Assembly: GCA_019244045.1 (NCBI GenBank)
Contig: JAFATF010000226.1
Location: 28,291 to 92,290 of the forward strand
Direction of reading: 5' to 3'
Origin: Acidobacteriota bacterium
GTDB lineage: Bacteria; Acidobacteriota; Terriglobia; Terriglobales; Acidobacteriaceae
DNA: 64,000 nucleotides
Below are positions 9,228 through 19,200 of the stretch, piece after piece. The notes below the pieces were generated by a model. The model had not been told where the DNA came from. It saw only the letters and a program-made list of their open reading frames with translations, and did not search any database. Numbering within the stretch: the stretch's first letter is position 1; the number at the start of each line of letters is the position of its first letter. The translations under genes and the position numbers were made by a program.

Positions 9228-10367
9228 ATGGATCATAGTTCAGCGCTTCGCGCCACCACTCGCAGAAGTTTTCTCACCACCGGCGGCGGCGTCCTGGCGG
9301 CTGCCGCCATGCCGCGAGCAGCCCTCACCGGCTCGGACGCGAGTTCCCTCGCCGAGACACCAGAAAAGCTCATGGCGGCGGCAAAGCCCGGAAAGCTTCT
9401 CATCGGAGTCTTCGATCCCGTGTTTGCCGAGCTCAGCCTAGATCAGATGCTGGCCAAAGTTTCCGGCTATGGCCTCGAAGCAATGGAGATTGGAACCGGG
9501 GGATACCCCAACAATCCCCATTGCCCGATCGACGAATTGCTGCGCGATGAAGGCAAGCTGCGCGCCTGGAAGAAGAAATTTGAGGATCACAATCTTTTGC
9601 TGGCCACGCTGAGCTGTCATGGAAACCCGGTGCATCCCAATCAGCAAATCGCGGCGCGCGATGCCGAAACGTTTCGCAAGACGGTTCTGTTGGCCGAGAG
9701 AATCGACGTTCCCGTGATCGTCGGCTTCTCGGGATGCCCCGGCGGGTCAGCCAACGATACCACCCCGACGTGGGTTACCTACGGCTGGCCTGACGAGCAC
9801 AAACAGGCGCTCGAATGGCAGTGGAAGGAAAAAGTAGTTCCCTACTGGAAGCAAGCCGCTCAATTTGCCCGCGCCCACGGCATCCGCAAGCTGGCACTGG
9901 AGATGCACCCCAACTTTGTGGTCTACAATCCTAGGACTCTGATTCGCCTGCGCCAGGAAGTGGGCGAGGAGATCGGCGCTAACTGCGATCTTAGCCACCT
10001 GTTCTGGCAGGGTGCCGATCCCGTCGAGGTAATTCATTTTCTCGGCAAGCAGAATGCAATTTTCCATGCTCACATGAAGGACACGGTCATGTTCAAAGAC
10101 AACATTAGCCAGTGCGGAGTCCTGAATTTCGCCTTTCAGCCGCAGGATCTTGCGCAAGCTTCCGAAACCTTTCGTGCGGTGGGCTACGGGCATGGCGCGA
10201 ATCTCTGGAAGGATGTGGTGCGCGCCTACATGGAGGTAGGATATCAGGGCATTCTCAGCATCGAGAACGAAGATCCAATCCTGCCGGGTGACGTAGGTGT
10301 CGAGCGAGCGGCGTATGTGCTCAAGAACATTCGTACCGAGTTGCTGGACACTGGCGCCAAGTTTTGA
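9228..10367 (+). CDS. Tat-exported TIM-barrel sugar isomerase/epimerase-like protein
   Basis: A member of the sugar phosphate isomerase/epimerase (AP-endonuclease-2-like TIM barrel, IolE-like) superfamily. Starting at ATG 9228, which has a purine-rich GGGAAGAGG upstream, it has a twin-arginine signal (TTRRSFLTTGGG followed by an Ala-rich hydrophobic run), so it is predicted to be folded before export to the periplasm. The barrel includes candidate metal-binding residues in LALEMHPNF, NCDLSHLFWQG, FHAHMKD and a late IENEDP. The exact substrate cannot be read from sequence. Its neighbours (a second barrel protein, a GMC dehydrogenase and that enzyme's small subunit) suggest work on an oxidised sugar or glycoside outside the cytoplasm. 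Confidence 0.85.
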   Translation: MDHSSALRATTRRSFLTTGGGVLAAAAMPRAALTGSDASSLAETPEKLMAAAKPGKLLIGVFDPVFAELSLDQMLAKVSGYGLEAMEIGTGGYPNNPHCPIDELLRDEGKLRAWKKKFEDHNLLLATLSCHGNPVHPNQQIAARDAETFRKTVLLAERIDVPVIVGFSGCPGGSANDTTPTWVTYGWPDEHKQALEWQWKEKVVPYWKQAAQFARAHGIRKLALEMHPNFVVYNPRTLIRLRQEVGEEIGANCDLSHLFWQGADPVEVIHFLGKQNAIFHAHMKDTVMFKDNISQCGVLNFAFQPQDLAQASETFRAVGYGHGANLWKDVVRAYMEVGYQGILSIENEDPILPGDVGVERAAYVLKNIRTELLDTGAKF

Positions 10368-10466
10368 TCGCCCGGCAAAGGCCGAGATGGTTCCCTTGCC
10401 GTACACTTTCAGCTGACAAACCGCGCTGGACGGCGGAAGCGACAGAGAGGAGGACTGCTAAACAAC

Positions 10467-11288
10467 ATGGATCGGCGCATGTTTCTGGGCACGCTGGCGG
10501 GAGCGGTTGTGGGCAGGCGATGGTTGGCTGCGGCAGCCGACGATCGTAAGATCAACCATCTTGGAGTGCAGCTCTACACGGTGCGCGCGGCTATGGAAAA
10601 AGACTTCGAGGGCACGCTTGCCAAGGTGGCTGCCATCGGCTATCGCGAGGTCGAATTCGCCGGGCTCTTCAATCACCCCGCACCGCAAGTGAAGGCCATG
10701 CTCAGGCGCAACGGGCTGGTGGCGGTCTCTTCCCATGTCGATTATGGGGTTTTGGCTAAAGATTGGCCGAGGACCTTGGAGGCGGCCAAAATTATGGGAC
10801 AGGGTTTCATCGTGTGCCCTTGGATCGAGGAGAAACTGCGGAATGCTGAGGGCCTCAAGCGGGTCGCCGAAACCTTCAACCGCGCCGGCGAGGCAAGCAG
10901 AAAACTCGGAATCCAATTTGCTTATCATAACCACGATTTTGAATTTCAACCGGTTGCGGGCAAGCTGCTTTATGACAGCTTGCTCGATCAAACCGACTCC
11001 CACTTGGTGAAAATGGAGATGGATTTATTCTGGATCACCAAAGCGGGAAAGGATCCCTTAGCCTATTTCGACCGCTACCGCGGGAGATTTCCGCTGGTTC
11101 ATGTTAAGGATCGCACCCCGAGCGGCGAGATGACTGAAGTGGGCAGCGGCGCGATCGACTGGAAGCGTATCTTTCGTCAATCCGATCAGGCGGGTATTCA
11201 GTACTACATCGTCGAGCATGATGAGCCCAAATCGCCCTTCGACAGCATTCGAACCAGTTACAGTTATTTATCAGATTTCCGGTTCTGA
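10467..11288 (+). CDS. Second Tat-signal TIM-barrel sugar isomerase/epimerase-like protein
   Basis: Another protein of the sugar phosphate isomerase/epimerase superfamily, only distantly similar to its upstream neighbour. The N-terminus MDRRMFLGTLAGAVVG is a short twin-arginine-type signal, followed by NHLGVQLYTVRAAM at the first barrel strand. Metal-site candidates are in VEFAGLF, FAYHNHDFEF, EMDLFWITKAG, PLVHVKDR and YYIVEHDEP. Length is 273 aa including the signal. The preceding gap contains GAGAGGAGGA, a strong ribosome binding site. The GMC gene starts 22 bases after its stop, so the cluster is probably one operon. Confidence 0.85.
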   Translation: MDRRMFLGTLAGAVVGRRWLAAAADDRKINHLGVQLYTVRAAMEKDFEGTLAKVAAIGYREVEFAGLFNHPAPQVKAMLRRNGLVAVSSHVDYGVLAKDWPRTLEAAKIMGQGFIVCPWIEEKLRNAEGLKRVAETFNRAGEASRKLGIQFAYHNHDFEFQPVAGKLLYDSLLDQTDSHLVKMEMDLFWITKAGKDPLAYFDRYRGRFPLVHVKDRTPSGEMTEVGSGAIDWKRIFRQSDQAGIQYYIVEHDEPKSPFDSIRTSYSYLSDFRF

Positions 11289-11309
11289 CTGGAACCCGCA
11301 GGATACTCG

Positions 11310-13010
11310 ATGCTGCAAGTGATTCGCTCGCCCCAAGTATTCGATGTTTGCATCGTCGGCTCAGGCGCAGCCGGAGGCATGGCCGCGAAGGTACTTACCG
11401 AGGGCGGACTGAGCGTCGTCATGCTCGAAGCGGGTCCCTCTCTTCACCCGGCAACTGACTACAAAGAGCATGTCTGGCCCTTTGAATTGCAACATCGCGG
11501 CGCCGGGGTGGGGGCAAGGCTTCGCGGCCTGGTAAACGACGAATTCTTGGCGCCCAACGGCGCCTGGACCATTGCAGGGGAACCGTACACCGTGGCTCCC
11601 GGATCGAAGTTTCAGTGGTTCCGCTCGCGAATCGTCGGCGGGCGCACCAATCACTGGGGACGAATCGCACTGCGCTTTGCTCCCGTTGACTTTAAGCCCC
11701 GCGATGGCCTTGGCGATGAGTGGCCGATCAGCTATCACGACATCGCTCCCTACTACGACAAAGTTGAATCCTACATCGGAGTATTCGGGACGGTCGAGCA
11801 TATCCCCAGTGCGCCGGATGGAGTCTTTCTTCCGCCCCCCAAGCCGCGGTGCACGGAACTGTTTGTCAAGCGGGGCTGCGACAAGCTGAACATCCCTTGT
11901 ATCGCTTCCCGCCTGGCCATCTTGACCCAGCCGCACCAGGGTCGCCGCGCTTGTCATTACTGTGCGCAATGCGGGCGGGGATGCATTACGGCATCGAATT
12001 TCAGTTCCAGCCAAGTTTCCATCCCCGATGCGCTTGCGACCGGGCGCTTACGGCTTATCACCGATGCTATGGCGCGCGCGGTTATGGTGGACTCCAGCGG
12101 GCGAGCCGAAGCGGTCTCCTACATTGACAAGAACACGCGCAGCGAAGAGCGCGTGCGTGCCCGGGCCGTCCTGGTGGCTGCCAGCGCCTGCGAATCAGCG
12201 CGACTCTTGCTCAACTCCGAGTGCAGATTGTTTCCCCAGGGGCTCGCCAATTCCTCGGGAGTGGTGGGACGGTATTTAACTGACAGCGTGGGCACGTACG
12301 GGGCGGGCTACTTTCCCCAACTAGAGAAGGTCCCTCCCCACAACCATGATGGGGTGGGGGGTATGCACCTGTACATACCTTGGTGGAAGTATGGCCAGAA
12401 AAACGATTTCCTGCGTGGATATCACATCGAGTTTGGGGGCGGCAGAGGCATGCCGCAAGTGGGTGCTTTCGATCAGGTCTGCGAGAGCCAGGAAGGCTAT
12501 GGCCGCGCCTTGAAGGAAAAGATTCGTTCCACCTACGGTGCGTTCATCGGTTTTGATGGTCGGGGCGAGATGATCCCCAATCGTGATTGCTATTGCGACA
12601 TCGACCCCGATGTGGTCGACCAATGGGGCATACCGGTGTTGCGCTTTCACTGGAAATGGGGTGAAAACGAACTGCGCATGGCCAGGGACATGCAGCAAAC
12701 CTTTCGCAGTATTGTGGAGGAGTTGGGGGGAACTTACCTGACCAAGGCGGTGGATGAGAGTGAACACCCTTATGGCATTCCCTATGGGGGGGTGATCATC
12801 CACGAACTGGGGACGGCTCGCATGGGCCTTAGCCCGAAGACATCAGCTCTTAATGGATATTGTCAGGCCCATGATATTAAAAACCTCTTTGTCACCGACG
12901 CGGCTTCGTTTGTATCGAATCCGGACAAGAACCCGACGCTCACGATCATGGCGCTCTCCTGGCGCGCCTCCGATTATTTGCTCGATCAGGCCAAAAAGGG
13001 CAATTTATAG
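11310..13010 (+). CDS. GMC-family FAD dehydrogenase with Fe-S-type cysteine motif
   Basis: A glucose-methanol-choline family flavoprotein, likely a sugar or glycoside dehydrogenase. The FAD-binding GSGAAGG lies at about residues 17-23. The GMC signature region [10 protein letters not shown] follows, and the C-terminal domain has HELGTARMG and [13 protein letters not shown] with the usual His/Asn region. The Cys pattern [11 protein letters not shown] (near residue 215) resembles the motif said to hold the 3Fe-4S cluster in FAD-dependent glucose and fructose dehydrogenase catalytic subunits. It has no signal peptide of its own. The next gene encodes a Tat-signal small subunit of the type that co-exports such enzymes. 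No cytochrome subunit gene is adjacent. Confidence 0.88.
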   Translation: MLQVIRSPQVFDVCIVGSGAAGGMAAKVLTEGGLSVVMLEAGPSLHPATDYKEHVWPFELQHRGAGVGARLRGLVNDEFLAPNGAWTIAGEPYTVAPGSKFQWFRSRIVGGRTNHWGRIALRFAPVDFKPRDGLGDEWPISYHDIAPYYDKVESYIGVFGTVEHIPSAPDGVFLPPPKPRCTELFVKRGCDKLNIPCIASRLAILTQPHQGRRACHYCAQCGRGCITASNFSSSQVSIPDALATGRLRLITDAMARAVMVDSSGRAEAVSYIDKNTRSEERVRARAVLVAASACESARLLLNSECRLFPQGLANSSGVVGRYLTDSVGTYGAGYFPQLEKVPPHNHDGVGGMHLYIPWWKYGQKNDFLRGYHIEFGGGRGMPQVGAFDQVCESQEGYGRALKEKIRSTYGAFIGFDGRGEMIPNRDCYCDIDPDVVDQWGIPVLRFHWKWGENELRMARDMQQTFRSIVEELGGTYLTKAVDESEHPYGIPYGGVIIHELGTARMGLSPKTSALNGYCQAHDIKNLFVTDAASFVSNPDKNPTLTIMALSWRASDYLLDQAKKGNL

Positions 13011-13020
13011 CGAGATCCTC

Positions 13021-13614
13021 ATGCACTCTGTTTCCCGGAGAGACGTTTTAAAATCTTTGAGCATGGGATTGGCGGGATCTGCCCTGGGCGTTATTGGGAC
13101 GGAAGCTGCCGCCTATGCTCGCGCCCTGGTTCAGGCAGATAAGGCGGCGAACCAGGGAAGATACAAACCTAAATTCTTTCCCGACCACCAGTACAAGAGT
13201 TTAGAAGCCCTGTGCCAGGCCATCATTCCAGCGGACGAAAGATCGGGCGGGGCTATCGAAGCGGGAGCGCCGGAATTTATTGATCTGGTGACTAGTGAAA
13301 ACCCCGAGTATCAGCTGGCCATCGGAGGCGGCCTGATGTGGCTCGATAGCGCGTGCGCGGACCGTTTTCACCAGTGCTTCATCTCGTGTACGCCCGCCCA
13401 GCAAGCCTCGATGCTCGATCTGATTGCTTACCGCAAGAATGCGGAGAGCGATTCGAGCCTTAGCCAGGGTGTGGAGTTCTTCTCTTTTGTGCGAAACCTC
13501 ACGGCCGACGCGTATGCAACCAGTGAGATCGGAATCAAGGATCTAGGGTATGTGGGAAATACTTATTTACGGGAATTTCCCGGGTGCCCGCCGGTGCCGG
13601 ATGATAAGGAATGA
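13021..13614 (+). CDS. Gluconate 2-dehydrogenase subunit 3-like Tat small subunit
   Basis: The small partner of GMC-type periplasmic dehydrogenases. It has a twin-arginine signal (SRRDVLKSLSMGLAG) and then the family core around FFPDHQYKSLEALCQAIIPADE, a WLDSACADRF middle and a C-terminal GYVGNTYLREFPGCP. In characterised relatives this subunit carries the signal-less catalytic subunit through the Tat pore. The start at ATG 13021 gives 197 residues and lies 10 bases after the GMC stop. The gene converges on the yihY-like gene with a three-base gap and no visible terminator. Confidence 0.85.
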   Translation: MHSVSRRDVLKSLSMGLAGSALGVIGTEAAAYARALVQADKAANQGRYKPKFFPDHQYKSLEALCQAIIPADERSGGAIEAGAPEFIDLVTSENPEYQLAIGGGLMWLDSACADRFHQCFISCTPAQQASMLDLIAYRKNAESDSSLSQGVEFFSFVRNLTADAYATSEIGIKDLGYVGNTYLREFPGCPPVPDDKE

Positions 13615-13617
13615 ACT

Positions 13618-14568
13618 TTACGCCGCTTTCCTGCCTTCCGGCTTAGCCTCGGGATGACCACGTTCGGCGGCGGCGTGCTCAATTTCAGAATTAATTTCTC
13701 CCCCGATAAGGAATGCAAAACCGGTCACATAGAACCAAAACAGCAGAATAATCACGGCACCGAGTGATCCGTAGCTTCGGCTGTAATTGTTGAAAAAGTG
13801 CAGATACACCCGGAAGGCGAAGGAAACTGCCAGCCAGAGCACGACGCCAACGAAGGATCCGGGTGTAATCCAATACCAGTGCTGCTCTCTAAGATCGGGC
13901 CCGTAATAGTAGATAAGGGCGAAAGAAAGGGTCACAAAAGCGAGCGCGACCGCCCACTGCGCAATTTTCCAGGCAAGCACGCTAACATCGGCCAATCCCA
14001 GCTTGCCCCCTACCCACTCCGCAATGTTGCCTCCATAGAGCACGATAAGCAAAGCCATCATGACAAGAACAGAAATGGCCATGGTGAGCGCGATCGCACG
14101 CAGGCGCGCTTTGATCCAGGAACGAGAATCGCGGACACCGTAGGCAATATTCAGCCCTGACATCAACGATGACATTCCACCGGAGCCCGCCCAGATGGCG
14201 AATGCCAATCCAAAAGCCAGTTTTCCGCTCCCGCTATTGCGTATGATCTCCCGCAGCGTATGCTCGATCAGGGTAAAGGCCGCCGGTGGGAGCACGTGGG
14301 AAAGATAGAAGAAAAGGCTGTCCTGTAAGTGCTGGCTTTGTGAGGCGAACACTCCGAACAAAGATATCAGGAACAACAACATGGGGAAGCCGGCCAATAA
14401 GAAGTTATACGCCAAATCCGATGCCCGGCTTATTAGATCGTCCTGTCCGATTTCCGACCAAACTCGCTTTCCGAGCTGCTGCGGAGTAAGTCCCCCCAGT
14501 TTCCAGATAGACTCGATCTGCTCTTTTGTGCTGAGGCGAGATTCGGTGATTTCAGGCACCAGGGTCAC
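13618..14568 (-). CDS. YihY/BrkB-family multi-pass membrane protein
   Basis: An integral inner-membrane protein of the YihY/virulence factor BrkB family, once mis-assigned as RNase BN. The conserved N-terminal region includes DDLISRASDLAYNFLLAGFPMLLF. About six membrane-spanning segments follow, with the family motif YYYGPDLREQHWYWITPGS and a closing SYGSLGAVIILLFWFYVTGF helix. The C-terminus is a short charged tail. Function in this family is unsettled. It stands alone on the minus strand. Confidence 0.88.
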   Translation of the reverse strand: MTLVPEITESRLSTKEQIESIWKLGGLTPQQLGKRVWSEIGQDDLISRASDLAYNFLLAGFPMLLFLISLFGVFASQSQHLQDSLFFYLSHVLPPAAFTLIEHTLREIIRNSGSGKLAFGLAFAIWAGSGGMSSLMSGLNIAYGVRDSRSWIKARLRAIALTMAISVLVMMALLIVLYGGNIAEWVGGKLGLADVSVLAWKIAQWAVALAFVTLSFALIYYYGPDLREQHWYWITPGSFVGVVLWLAVSFAFRVYLHFFNNYSRSYGSLGAVIILLFWFYVTGFAFLIGGEINSEIEHAAAERGHPEAKPEGRKAA

Positions 14569-14951
14569 TCCCCCGCCCTTGGGATTCCCCCTTTAAGGTG
14601 CACGTTGCCCGGAGGAGTGAGACTTCTGGACGCCTGCTCGCAGGCGATTTTGAACATGAGGAATTTTTCCCCTAGACCTGAGGACTTGGACAGCTGTTCC
14701 AATCATGAAGGCCGGCCAGTAGGTGCACCTCTGGGGAGGGAGAGTAAGGGTTGACCCATTATGACCAATAGCTTCAACTTATCCCGCGGGGGGTTTAGCG
14801 ACGCGAGCAACTCCGCAACCGGAATCTGCCCGGCGTTCTAAAGCCGCATCGCGCCTTGCGCCCTTAGACGAAATATCTCTCGCCGACTATGATCAGCACC
14901 GATCCTGATGCTCGTGAACTTGGGAATCGATCCTTGAACGGTAGTGACCGC
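14569..14951. other. Non-coding interval upstream of the yihY-like gene
   Basis: No ORF here has a recognisable product. The interval should hold the minus-strand promoter of the yihY-like gene. A TTGACC at 14750-14755 is -35-like on the plus strand but has no good partner box. Confidence 0.4.
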
Positions 14952-15176
14952 TCAGGCGGCTTTTCCGAAAGGCCTTCCGGCGACACACGCGTGCTGGCAC
15001 TCGGAGCAGTAGCTGCGCCCGCATTGTGGGCAGAGATTTTCATGCGCGTCGCAAATCGCCGTTCCGCAGGCCTGGCACACTGTGACCGCGGCCTCATGGC
15101 AGAGGGATCGATGGTCGCTTTTGACTTCTATAAGCGGCACTTCGCACCAGCGCTCTGATTCGACAAGTAAAGTCAT
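14952..15176 (-). CDS. Small cysteine-rich zinc-ribbon-like protein
   Basis: A 74-residue protein with a dense array of metal-ligand residues: CQAC, then CDAHENLCPQC, YCSEC and QHAC in its second half, plus earlier Cys and His residues. This looks like one or two small zinc fingers of the B-box or zinc-ribbon sort, so metal binding is a sound guess but a function is not. The start is ATG at 15176. No operon partner is close. The coding case rests on the ordered Cys spacing rather than on a family match. Confidence 0.55.
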   Translation of the reverse strand: MTLLVESERWCEVPLIEVKSDHRSLCHEAAVTVCQACGTAICDAHENLCPQCGRSYCSECQHACVAGRPFGKAA

Positions 15177-15836
15177 ATCCGGCTCTAAGCCCTTCCTTTC
15201 GAAAGTTACTCGACCAACGAGAGCTGGATACTAGAGTCACCTTCGGCGAGCGTCTATCGGGTATTTACCGTAGGCAATCCAATTTAGCAGCTGCGCTACG
15301 ATTTTCCCCAGCAAGTTCCGGGAGTATTTTCCCCCCCAAGACGCCTGTCATGCGAGGAGCGGCAGGGCAGTCGCCAGCTCGAGTTCGTTCCCATCCTGAG
15401 AAGGTGTCGATATATTATCGGTAATTATATGTTGTCTTTGTTATAAGTGACGGCAACGAAATTCAGAACTGGGTAATGGACCATGATGCCCCGAGACATA
15501 CACCAACCCACTTCTCTGCGCGCGGGCTCGGCGAAGGCCGCTCCTCGATTGAAGCCGGAACTGCCGCATCCTATCCCGTGTTTGGCTTAGCCGACAACTC
15601 TTTGCCCTTAAATGCATATCCACATCCTCTCCCCACGGGGGATCACCCGGAAGCACCCGGATTTGGCTGTGCGACTCAGCGGAGGCACTTGGCTTGGTCA
15701 CGTGCGTGGCAAAATTCTGTGGCGTCAAAGCTCGAACCGCCTGCCTGACGCTTTACGTTGCCGAAACTTCGAACCAATCCTCACCTTGACTCAGCGTTTA
15801 GAATGTAGTTAATCCCTATTCGAAAGTTGGCTGGGC
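15177..15836. other. Sparse interval with an AT-rich island
   Basis: No convincing gene is seen. Around 15405-15450 the sequence becomes AT-rich and includes the inverted repeat CGATA-TAT-TATCG (15408-15420). TTGACT (15786-15791) with a weak GTTAAT (15808-15813), and a TAGAAT box at 15799-15804, are possible promoter parts for the gene starting at 15837. Several short ORFs exist here on both strands, but none shows a motif. Confidence 0.4.
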
Positions 15837-16199
15837 ATGGCTTGCCTTCGAAGTGGCGAGCGTTCGGAGCAGCGAGTGATCGAGCGCAATATCGGCGATC
15901 AATTGAGCTACTACATTAAGCCCGGGGGTCCGGTAACTGCCGTGATGCCGGACCAGGACGAAACGTTTTCCTTGAAATTCATCCAGGATTTCGTGGGGCC
16001 ACATGTCGAATTAGCTTGTTATACGCCCGAGGGTTACGCTTTGGTGCGCGATGTCAATGCCGATCAGGAAGGGTTGCCGATCAACGACGTCGCCAGCTCA
16101 ATTCTGGCCGAAGCCACGGGACAAAGCGGCGTGATCCGCGGACGCGCTTTTCTGATTCACCCCAAGCATTTTGATCGCCGCCTTGTACCGGCAGCTTGA
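15837..16199 (+). CDS. DUF3846-like small protein
   Basis: A 120-residue protein whose second half (FIQDFVGPHVELACY, then GYALVRDVNADQEGLPIND, then GVIRGRAFLIHP) resembles the DUF3846 fold: a small domain with a QxxVGG-like helix, a strand marked by a remembered value and a GLPxN turn. Function is unknown; such proteins are common in mobile and accessory DNA. The ATG at 15837 is the first in frame, with only a weak upstream GGCTGGG. It converges on tamB, 19 bases from that stop. Confidence 0.55.
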   Translation: MACLRSGERSEQRVIERNIGDQLSYYIKPGGPVTAVMPDQDETFSLKFIQDFVGPHVELACYTPEGYALVRDVNADQEGLPINDVASSILAEATGQSGVIRGRAFLIHPKHFDRRLVPAA

Positions 16200-16218
16200 T
16201 CCGGCAATTCGATCCTGG

Positions 16219-19200
16219 TTACCAGGACTTCTGAATGCGGGTATCAAATCCAAACCCGCCATTCTGATCGCGTGTGCCGCTGAACATCACTCTGGGTGAG
16301 ATGTTGTATTGCAGTTCGATGACTTGGTTCTGCGTCTGGGTAACATCGGTGGCAAAGGTCACAAAGATATTGCCCGCAACCCGCTGCTGAACAGTAATGC
16401 GCGCACCGGGATTTTGTTGGGTACCGTTTCCGGCGAGGACGGGATCGACGGAGAGTCGAGAAATGCCGGCGATTTTTTCGACTCGACTGGTCACCTGGCT
16501 GCTCACCTGGGAGGCCAACAACGATTCGGCACCCAGATTCCCCGGGGTCGGATTGGCTGCTGAGGCCTCTGAGGTTTTGCCGAAGGCGAGCAAATTGATG
16601 ATGTCGGACGGGGGCAGGGAGGGAACCGAGGTATAGTTGGTGCGCAGGTGATCGGCAGGCCCGTAGAATTGCAGGTAGATGTTGTATTGCTGGATGGTGG
16701 TATTGGCCGCCAGGTTGACATTGGGTTGCGTGCGCGAGGGATTGGAAAAATCAATGGTGCCAGGTTGCAGCAGGTAACGGTTCCCCATAAAAATCAGATC
16801 GCCGCCACTTAAATTTACCCTCCCCAGAATGACGGGTTCATCCGCGGTACCGCGGACATTTAGATTGGCGTTTCCCTGCACACTCAGTTCCCGGCTAACC
16901 AAATTTATTCCGCTGGTGGATTCGACGGTTAGGTTGAGTTGTACATTCTGACTGAAACCGGGAGTAGGCGGAGGCGTGGATTCTCCCCCAAACTGGCTCA
17001 TGAAGTCGGTTAAGTCAAAGTCGGGGGTAAACGACAGCTGTTCAATTTTTACACGTCCGCCGAGGGTAGCGGCCTCGGTCGTTCCGGTAAACGTCAGATT
17101 CGCGTCCAGCCCCTCTCGCACGCCCTCGGGATAGAGCAGGCGGACGCCGGCGCCGGCAAAGGCGAGATCAAACCGCAAGCCAGGTTTATAGATAACCCCT
17201 CCCGAGGCCTTGACCTTCCCGCCTCCCATCATCCCGGTAAATTCGGTGATATTCAAACGGTCCTTGGTGAGGGTCAAAACGCCGTTGCCTTGCTCGAGGC
17301 CAATCGGGACTGAGCCACTGGCGAAGTTTGCGTTCACAATGCGAATTTGTCCCTGCACGTCGGGATTGGTGCGCGCCCCGTAGGAGTTGATATCGAATCG
17401 CAGCTGGCCCGAGGTGCTCAGATCCGGATCAACGAGTTGCGCAACGTCGAGGTTCAACGTGCCCAGAGCAAGCAACGATAGAGGCTGCGTGTTACTGGTT
17501 GGAACCGATGCCTGGAGCTCCACATCCGTACCCGTCCCCTGGATATGGGTTCTCTCAAGAGCTAAAACACCGTTGGTGAAATCAATATGAATCGGGCTGG
17601 CTGCGGCAAGCTGTAACTTGTTCGCGTAATTTACCTCGAGAATGGGAATGATAGCGTGCGCGTCGAGGGCGGACTTATTCTTCAATGGCCCGGCAAGGGT
17701 GGCGTGCAGTTCTGTTCGCCCGGTGAGATTCGCCGCTTGCGACGGGTCGTACAAGGATACGAGCGGTTGAAGAGGAATCGTCTGGGTATCTATTTTGGCG
17801 CTGGTTTGATACTCGCCGGTGGTGTTGACCTGTGCCCGGGCGGAAATCATGGTGTTCACCGCGCGCGTGTCCAGTTGGAGGTTGGCCACATGGTTGGAAA
17901 GGCTGCTGCGCAGCCGCAGGTCACCGAGTTTCTGCTTGCGAATTTCGAGCGCGGGCGAGTCGATATTGGCCGCCAGTTCGGGGTTCCTAAGGCTGCCCTC
18001 CCCCCGGGCGGTGATATTCAGAATTCCAGCAATTGCAAGGTTGCGCGACTTGACGGTTTGAAACTGATCCAAACGAATTCCTAATGCCTGTAATTCGGCC
18101 TGGTACTTTTCCTCCTTGGGGAAGTAGGTGAACGCGCCTTGGGCGGCGCCGGCCGGAATTTGGATCTTCAGGTTGGCATGCAGTTCGTTGCCGGTTCCTT
18201 GGAATTTTAGGTTCACCGCTTGCACGGGTTCGGACGAAATTCTTGCCCGGCTCAAGCTCAGATCACCCTGTCCCACGGGCTTCAGCTCCGAGCCTCTTAG
18301 CGAAACGCGAGCTGAGAGGATTCCGGCGATCGGCGCCTGTGATCCTGCCAGCCTAGTCAGGTCGGCGACATTAACCTGAGTAGCGTTGAGTCCGACCTCA
18401 ATCGGGCTGGTGTTTTGAAAAGACCAGTGGCGCAGGGCGGTAGAGAGGTTGAAAGTAATCCGACCCTGATCGGCTGGCTGTAGCTCGCCATTTTCGAAGC
18501 TCGCCTGCGAGGGACTGATTTGAAGGTTGGTACGCACCAGGCGCCAGGCAGTTCCTCTCAGGTGCAGGTTGCTCACGCGCACCTGCCCGCTTATGCGGGG
18601 GGCGGAAGTCGATCCGGTAGCGAGGCCGGTAAAGGATGCGATGCCGGAAAGTCCGAGCTGGCTGGGGGGCTGGCCGCGATTGGTGAAATTGTCAGCTAGG
18701 GTCTCGAGCTCGTGCAGGTCGCGCGCCTCAAGTCGAATCTCGAGGCTCGAGCGATTGCTAAGCGCGCCATTCAGGTCGAGGGCCGTGTTGGGCAGGCGCA
18801 GGTAACTATGGTCGAGCGAGACTTCTTTTCGTGCCGCGATGTAACCGGCATGAATGGCGCCGTTCAGGGGCACGGGCGGGGCGTTGCCGTTCGCGCGCGG
18901 CGCAACTTGCGCCTGAATGGTCGCATTCGTCTTTGCCACCAGGTTGGCAAGGCTTTTGCCCCAGCTGGCGTCGGCGTCGGCCTTCACTGTCCCGGCTAGG
19001 GAAACCTGCTCGAAGGCCGAAGAATTCATCAGAGGACGCAACTGGGCCAGAGATACGCCCTCGACGGCGGCGCGCAAACGCGAGCGCGAGTTGCCCTGAA
19101 GATCGCGCATCAGGAAGTTTGCGGTCAGATTCCCGCCCAGCAAACGAGCATGAACGTCGCTAACTGCCGCGTTGCCATTGGCCACCGAGTAGCGCGCGCC

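Noticed and set aside
15476..15812. Short overlapping ORFs in the sparse region (15441-15812)
   Set aside because: They overlap each other on both strands and have no recognisable motif or ribosome binding site.
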